From Thermoplasmata archaeon (GTDB lineage: Archaea > Thermoplasmatota > Thermoplasmata > Thermoplasmatales > Thermoplasmataceae): a stretch of DNA of 8,489 bases. The stretch lies in assembly GCA_021797955.1 (NCBI GenBank), contig JAJZYV010000061.1:1-8489 (forward strand), given 5' to 3'. Position 1 is the stretch's first letter. The number at the start of each line of letters is the position of its first letter. The position numbers were made by a program, and so were the translations under genes. Positions 5,951 to 8,489 of the stretch are shown one piece after another. The notes beneath the pieces were generated by a model. That model was given only the letters and a program-made list of their open reading frames with translations, did not search any database and was not told the DNA's origin.

Positions 5951-5963
5951 AAACCTTTATACT
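5951..5963 (+). promoter_or_regulatory. Core promoter of second vapBC operon
   Basis: AAACCTTTATACT, identical to the relBE core promoter, with its TATA box centred about 35 bases before ATG 5993. The predicted transcription start is near 5984, inside the palindrome at 5966-5985, leaving a leader of about nine bases. Confidence 0.6.
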
Positions 5964-5965
5964 TA

Positions 5966-5985
5966 ACACACACATATGTGTGTGT
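5966..5985. promoter_or_regulatory. Perfect 20-bp palindrome, likely antitoxin operator
   Basis: (AC)4-ATAT-(GT)4 is a perfect palindrome placed just after the TATA box and over the predicted transcription start. Binding there would block initiation, as expected for autorepression by the VapB dimer or VapBC complex. The alternating purine-pyrimidine run could also adopt unusual DNA structure or change length by slippage. Confidence 0.6.
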
Positions 5986-5992
5986 GAATTAG

Positions 5993-6232
5993 ATGGGAAG
6001 TAAAAACATATCTATCTCTGATGAAGCATATCTGAGGCTATCAGAACTAAAGTCTAGAAATGAGAGTTTCACAGACGTTATATATAGACTTACAAATAGG
6101 ACGAATATACTTGATTTAAGGGGTATTATAAAAGAAGAGGAGGGAAAGTCTTTAGAGAAAAATATTAAAAAATCAAGGAGACTAAGTAAGGAAAGAATAG
6201 ATAGCCTCACAAAGGAGTTAAATGAATTATGA
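5993..6232 (+). CDS. vapB: VapB-type antitoxin (DUF217-like)
   Basis: 79 residues. The N-terminus SKNISISDEAYLRLSELKSRNESFTDVIYRL is the hallmark of the archaeal antitoxin group once called UPF0330/DUF217, a small DNA-binding domain usually paired with PIN toxins. The C-terminal half is strongly charged and helical (IKEEEGKSLEKNIKK...), the toxin-binding arm. ATG 5993 is the only sensible start, a few bases after the 20-bp palindrome. The gene overlaps vapC by ATGA at 6229-6232. It is more AT-rich than the first vapB in this window, suggesting a different origin. Confidence 0.85.
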   Translation: MGSKNISISDEAYLRLSELKSRNESFTDVIYRLTNRTNILDLRGIIKEEEGKSLEKNIKKSRRLSKERIDSLTKELNEL

Positions 6233-6621
6233 TAGCTGATACTTCATTCATTGTTGACATAATGAAATCTAACAAAGAGGCAATCGAAAAAGCAGAGGAA
6301 ATTGGAAAATCTGGAAGTACTATTGCGGTTACCTCCATTTCAATTTTTGAATTATTTGTGGGAGTGGAACTAAGTATAAAAAAGGACCAGGAAAGAAATA
6401 AGATAACTCGAATACTTAATGGTCTGTCAATAATAAGTTTTGATGAGGATTCTGCAAGAGAAGCTGGAAGAATTTTTGCCCAAAAAAGAAGAAATGGATC
6501 AACAATCGATCCAGAAGACTCCATGATTGCAGGTATCTGTGCAAGAAGAAATGAAATTCTAATTACGCGCAACATAAAGCATTTTAAAGATATAGAAGGT
6601 GTGAAGATAGAGGCTTATTGA
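6229..6621 (+). CDS. vapC: VapC-type PIN-domain ribonuclease toxin
   Basis: 130 residues, full length for VapC. PIN motifs are in order: MIADTSFIVD with Asp4; SIFELFVGV with Glu41; TIDPEDSMIAG with Asp97; ILITRNIKHFKDIEGV, where Asn115 sits at the fourth acidic position and Asp121 follows. TRN-x2-HF is normal in this VapC subgroup. The enzyme would be a Mg-dependent endoribonuclease cutting a structured RNA, held inactive by the antitoxin encoded just upstream with an ATGA overlap. The frame is intact, so the module is probably functional. It faces the third vapBC, whose vapC ends 111 bases away. Confidence 0.9.
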   Translation: MIADTSFIVDIMKSNKEAIEKAEEIGKSGSTIAVTSISIFELFVGVELSIKKDQERNKITRILNGLSIISFDEDSAREAGRIFAQKRRNGSTIDPEDSMIAGICARRNEILITRNIKHFKDIEGVKIEAY

Positions 6622-6732
6622 AAGTATAGGGTTCAGGTAATATCCCCTTATATCATTAATCAGGTCTTGTCCTAGCCAGAAATACGATCATCCGTAATCA
6701 TCTTACAAGGAAAATGTGTAAAAATAGGTACA

Positions 6733-7116
6733 TCAAATGTCCGAGCTCTTTCGTGTCGTTACTTTAGAGCTTGCAATCTTATGTAACTTCAAGTCGTCAG
6801 TTACAAACTCGTAACCTGATTCAATAGCAGATATGAGATAAGATGAATCGTAGAATGTCAGACCCTCCTCTAATGACAAGTTCAATACAGAAATGGATGA
6901 TGACACGATCTGTTCCATTGAATCAATCAATTCAAATAGAACATTGCCGATTTCCTGTGCTTCTTTCTTTGAAATTCTATTTCTAATTTTATAATTCTTC
7001 CAAAGTATGTTACCTATCTCATACTTGGCAAGAGGAATCGTTGCTCCGGCAATGAGTATACTATACTTACCCCTCTGAAAGAGGTTAAAAATTGAAGAAG
7101 CGTCCAGTAAATTCAT
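6733..7116 (-). CDS. vapC: VapC-type PIN-domain ribonuclease toxin
   Basis: 127 residues. MNLLDASSIF carries Asp5, KYEIGNILWK carries Glu33, LTFYDSSYL carries Asp90 and FVTDDLKL carries Asp107/Asp108. These form the four-acid PIN site in the canonical order YDSSYL...LVTxD. The C-terminus VTTRKSSDI is short but usual. The predicted activity is RNA cleavage, with targets unknown. The start ATG 7116 overlaps the antitoxin stop by ATGA. The gene is convergent with the previous vapC, leaving a 111-base gap that shows no clear terminator. It differs clearly from the other two VapC proteins here, so it was acquired separately rather than by local duplication. Confidence 0.88.
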   Translation of the reverse strand: MNLLDASSIFNLFQRGKYSILIAGATIPLAKYEIGNILWKNYKIRNRISKKEAQEIGNVLFELIDSMEQIVSSSISVLNLSLEEGLTFYDSSYLISAIESGYEFVTDDLKLHKIASSKVTTRKSSDI

Positions 7117-7340
7117 CTTTCTCTGTCTTCCCTTATATCTGATATTATTTCACCTAACTTTAATTTCGAGATTGTGGACGCGACCTTTTTCATTTTCTCA
7201 ATTAATTCTTTATTTCTGGCTTTCCTGATTTCATCCTGCACCGCCTTTCTAATAATTGTCGTTGGATTTAGACCAAGTTTCTTTAATTCCTCTCTCTCTT
7301 CTTCTGAGATCTTTGCAGATACGGTAGTATACGATTTCAT
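7113..7340 (-). CDS. vapB: VapB-type ribbon-helix-helix antitoxin
   Basis: 75 residues. KSYTTVSAKISEEEREELKKLGLNPTTIIRKAVQDEI (2-38) is a ribbon-helix-helix domain: the strand TTVSAKI, then two helices. The basic and acidic helical tail (about 39-75) would bind the toxin. ATG 7340 is supported by a minus-strand TATA-like element centred about 27 bases upstream. Expected to neutralise the downstream VapC and repress the operon; an imperfect inverted repeat flanks the promoter. Confidence 0.85.
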   Translation of the reverse strand: MKSYTTVSAKISEEEREELKKLGLNPTTIIRKAVQDEIRKARNKELIEKMKKVASTISKLKLGEIISDIREDRER

Positions 7341-7352
7341 ACTATATTATAA

Positions 7353-7379
7353 ATTACACGTACTTTAAATTTGTGTATT
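7353..7379 (-). promoter_or_regulatory. Promoter and imperfect operator of third vapBC operon
   Basis: The minus-strand TATA-like TTTAAAGT lies at 7362-7369, 22-29 bases before ATG 7340. It is flanked by ATTACAC (7353-7359) and GTGTATT (7373-7379), an inverted repeat matching at 6 of 7 positions, well placed for antitoxin binding. Confidence 0.4.
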
Positions 7380-7568
7380 ACAATATGTAAACCAACGTAA
7401 ACAAAGGGAATTCATAGAGCAAGGAAACCTTTAGATCTGCTCAGGCTCCTAATCATATCGTTTTTACATTTTCTTAACACTTTAATGGATGTCCCGATAC
7501 AACAATAATGGAACATTGAACAGCACAGAACACTTTCTCAAAGTGATTATTTTTTCCTTTGTAGGTTT
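7380..7568. other. Intergenic region between the vapBC and doxX
   Basis: No coding sequence or RNA recognised. The base composition is AT-rich. Confidence 0.4.
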
Positions 7569-7574
7569 AAAAAA
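7569..7574 (-). terminator. Oligo-T run downstream of doxX
   Basis: On the minus strand a T6 run begins about 15 bases after the doxX stop, as in archaeal oligo-T termination; no stem-loop is needed. Confidence 0.35.
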
Positions 7575-7589
7575 TATGTGTGATTTTTC

Positions 7590-8141
7590 TTATTTTTCAC
7601 CGGGATTAATCTCCGCTAGCTTGGACCAATTCCTGTATTTTTTTTCTATGTAGTAGTCAAGACTGTATTTGCTTGTTCCAAAGGCGCCGTTTATCAGTAT
7701 AAGTAGAAGAAATACAAGCACATAAATTATGCTTGTGCCTATATCGGTCGCACCGTATATGTAAAAACCGCCGAAACCCTCTGGTATGGACCACATAAAG
7801 AAGCTGAAGATTGCCCCAAGGAAATAGACTATTTTCCTCAAGAAACCTAATAGTATTGCGAACGCCAGCAGAGTCTCGAATAAAGCAATAAGCAATGCAA
7901 ACAGGTATGGATCATAGGACGTTAAATTGATCCAAAACTGAAACCACGGCATCAACCATGAAGGTTGCTGAGTCATTGAGCTCTGAATCATGGATTCGAA
8001 CCCACTGAAGAATGCGGGTTGCCATTTGAGCCATGCATCAGCAAGCCACACCACCCCAAACATAACGCGCATAATCACTTTATATCCGGCCATATTCCTT
8101 ACAAACCAATTTCCGTTTACCATACCATTCGTTTGATTCAA
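7590..8141 (-). CDS. DoxX/DoxD-like integral membrane protein
   Basis: 183 residues with four predicted membrane helices at about 20-38, 78-99, 104-122 and 134-153. GYKVIMRVMFGVVWLADAWLKW, then FETLLAFAILLGF, fits the DoxX superfamily (DoxX, DoxD and the small subunit of thiosulfate:quinone oxidoreductase). The start is a TTG at 8141. A strong Shine-Dalgarno GGGGTGAT (8148-8155) sits six bases before it, whereas the in-frame ATG at 8123 has no such signal. The TTG overlaps the stop of the P-type ATPase gene (TTGA), so the two are translationally coupled. The context suggests a role in membrane redox or metal stress. A respiratory role is inference, and no cofactor-binding residues are evident. 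Confidence 0.75.
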   Translation of the reverse strand: MNQTNGMVNGNWFVRNMAGYKVIMRVMFGVVWLADAWLKWQPAFFSGFESMIQSSMTQQPSWLMPWFQFWINLTSYDPYLFALLIALFETLLAFAILLGFLRKIVYFLGAIFSFFMWSIPEGFGGFYIYGATDIGTSIIYVLVFLLLILINGAFGTSKYSLDYYIEKKYRNWSKLAEINPGEK

Positions 8142-8489
8142 GTTACTATCACCCCTCTTTCATATTTCTGGATAAGTTTTGATACATTGTGTCTCAATAG
8201 AAGTGAATTAAGAACCACGGATGTGGAACTCATCCCCATGGCAAGTGCTGATAGTATTGGCAGAAATGAATAAATCGACAGGCCAAACAGTGGGACAAGT
8301 ACTCCTCCGGCTACAGGGATTAATGCAGTGTTGTCACCAAACGCCCATCCAATGTTCTGCTTGACCTTCCCTATGGTTTTTTTGCCTATGATCTTGGCAT
8401 ATACTACATCATTGAGATCGTTTTTGAGGAGTATAATGTCTCCACTCTCCCTTGCGATATCGGTGCCCGAACCCATGGCAATTCCGACA
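8138..8489 (-). CDS. copA: Heavy-metal (copper-type) P1B ATPase, C-terminal part
   Basis: The last 117 codons of a P1B ATPase; the N-terminus, CPx motif and phosphorylation site lie beyond the window. VGIAMGSGTDIARESGDIILL is the end of the P domain. Helix 7 reads NIGWAFGDNTALIPVAGG and helix 8 LSALAMGMSSTSVVLNSLLL, with the MSS...N pattern of Cu(I)-ATPases. Copper pumps normally carry Tyr-Asn in helix 7; here it is Asp-Asn, one base away from TAC. The protein would export metal ions from the cytoplasm using ATP. It ends with a short basic tail and overlaps the doxX start by TTGA. Copper specificity is likely from helix 8 but unsettled because of the helix 7 change and the missing helix 6. 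Confidence 0.85.
   Translation of the reverse strand, partial: VGIAMGSGTDIARESGDIILLKNDLNDVVYAKIIGKKTIGKVKQNIGWAFGDNTALIPVAGGVLVPLFGLSIYSFLPILSALAMGMSSTSVVLNSLLLRHNVSKLIQKYERGVIVT
8148..8155 (-). promoter_or_regulatory. Shine-Dalgarno deciding the TTG start of doxX
   Basis: GGGGTGAT lies inside the end of the ATPase gene, six bases before TTG 8141. It is complementary to the anti-Shine-Dalgarno sequence of 16S rRNA and explains translation of an internal operon gene in an otherwise mostly leaderless window. Confidence 0.65.

Noticed and set aside
5922..5966. 14-codon frame MRRYGLLCKKNLYT with a TATA-like sequence about 28 bases upstream
   Set aside because: It runs through the vapBC core promoter; too short and without other support, although leaderless spacing is suggestive.
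1..8489. CRISPR array
   Set aside because: No regularly spaced short repeats with unique spacers were found on either strand.

Overview
This is an archaeal accessory region. Core promoters are archaeal TATA boxes whose centre lies about 25-30 bases before the start codon, so most transcripts look leaderless. Arg codons are largely AGA/AGG, Ile is often ATA, and the toxin-antitoxin families are archaeal types. A copper-type P-type ATPase next to a DoxX-like membrane protein would suit an acidophilic Thermoplasmatales-like euryarchaeon, but that placement is inference from gene content.

Layout, left to right. (1) 1-211 (-): the N-terminus of a Fic-domain protein, cut by the window edge. (2) 501-1106 (+): a vapBC pair whose toxin gene is frameshifted at a CTCTCT run. 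(3) 1148-1275: a broken 3' end of an IS605-type tnpB (minus strand), followed directly by a short repeat resembling the 3' end of a tRNA (1279-1305). (4) 1478-2482 (+): a TPR protein of the ST7-like family. (5) 2610-3759 (-), possibly from 3800: a gene for a zinc-ribbon protein of unknown function, apparently split in two by one extra base in an A7 run. (6) 3849-4024: a second tnpB 3' end, about 87% identical to the first by eye and in the same orientation. It is fused directly to a truncated IS110-family transposase (to 4886) with a structured upstream region that may hold a bridge RNA. (7) 5323-5798 (+): relBE-type pair. (8) 5829-5855: second copy of the tRNA-3'-like repeat. (9) 5993-6621 (+): vapBC with a 20-bp perfect palindrome between TATA box and start. 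(10) 6733-7340 (-): a third vapBC, convergent to the previous one. (11) 7590-8489 (-): doxX-like gene translationally coupled to the 3' end of a copA-like P-type ATPase.

Taken together: three VapBC modules, one RelBE and a Fic protein sit around worn-down insertion sequences and possible integration scars. The region looks like a defence or addiction island next to a metal-resistance operon. The most interesting items are the paired tnpB-3'/possible omega-RNA remnants, the tRNA-end repeats that bracket about 4.6 kb, the A7-split zinc-ribbon gene, and the IS110 leader.
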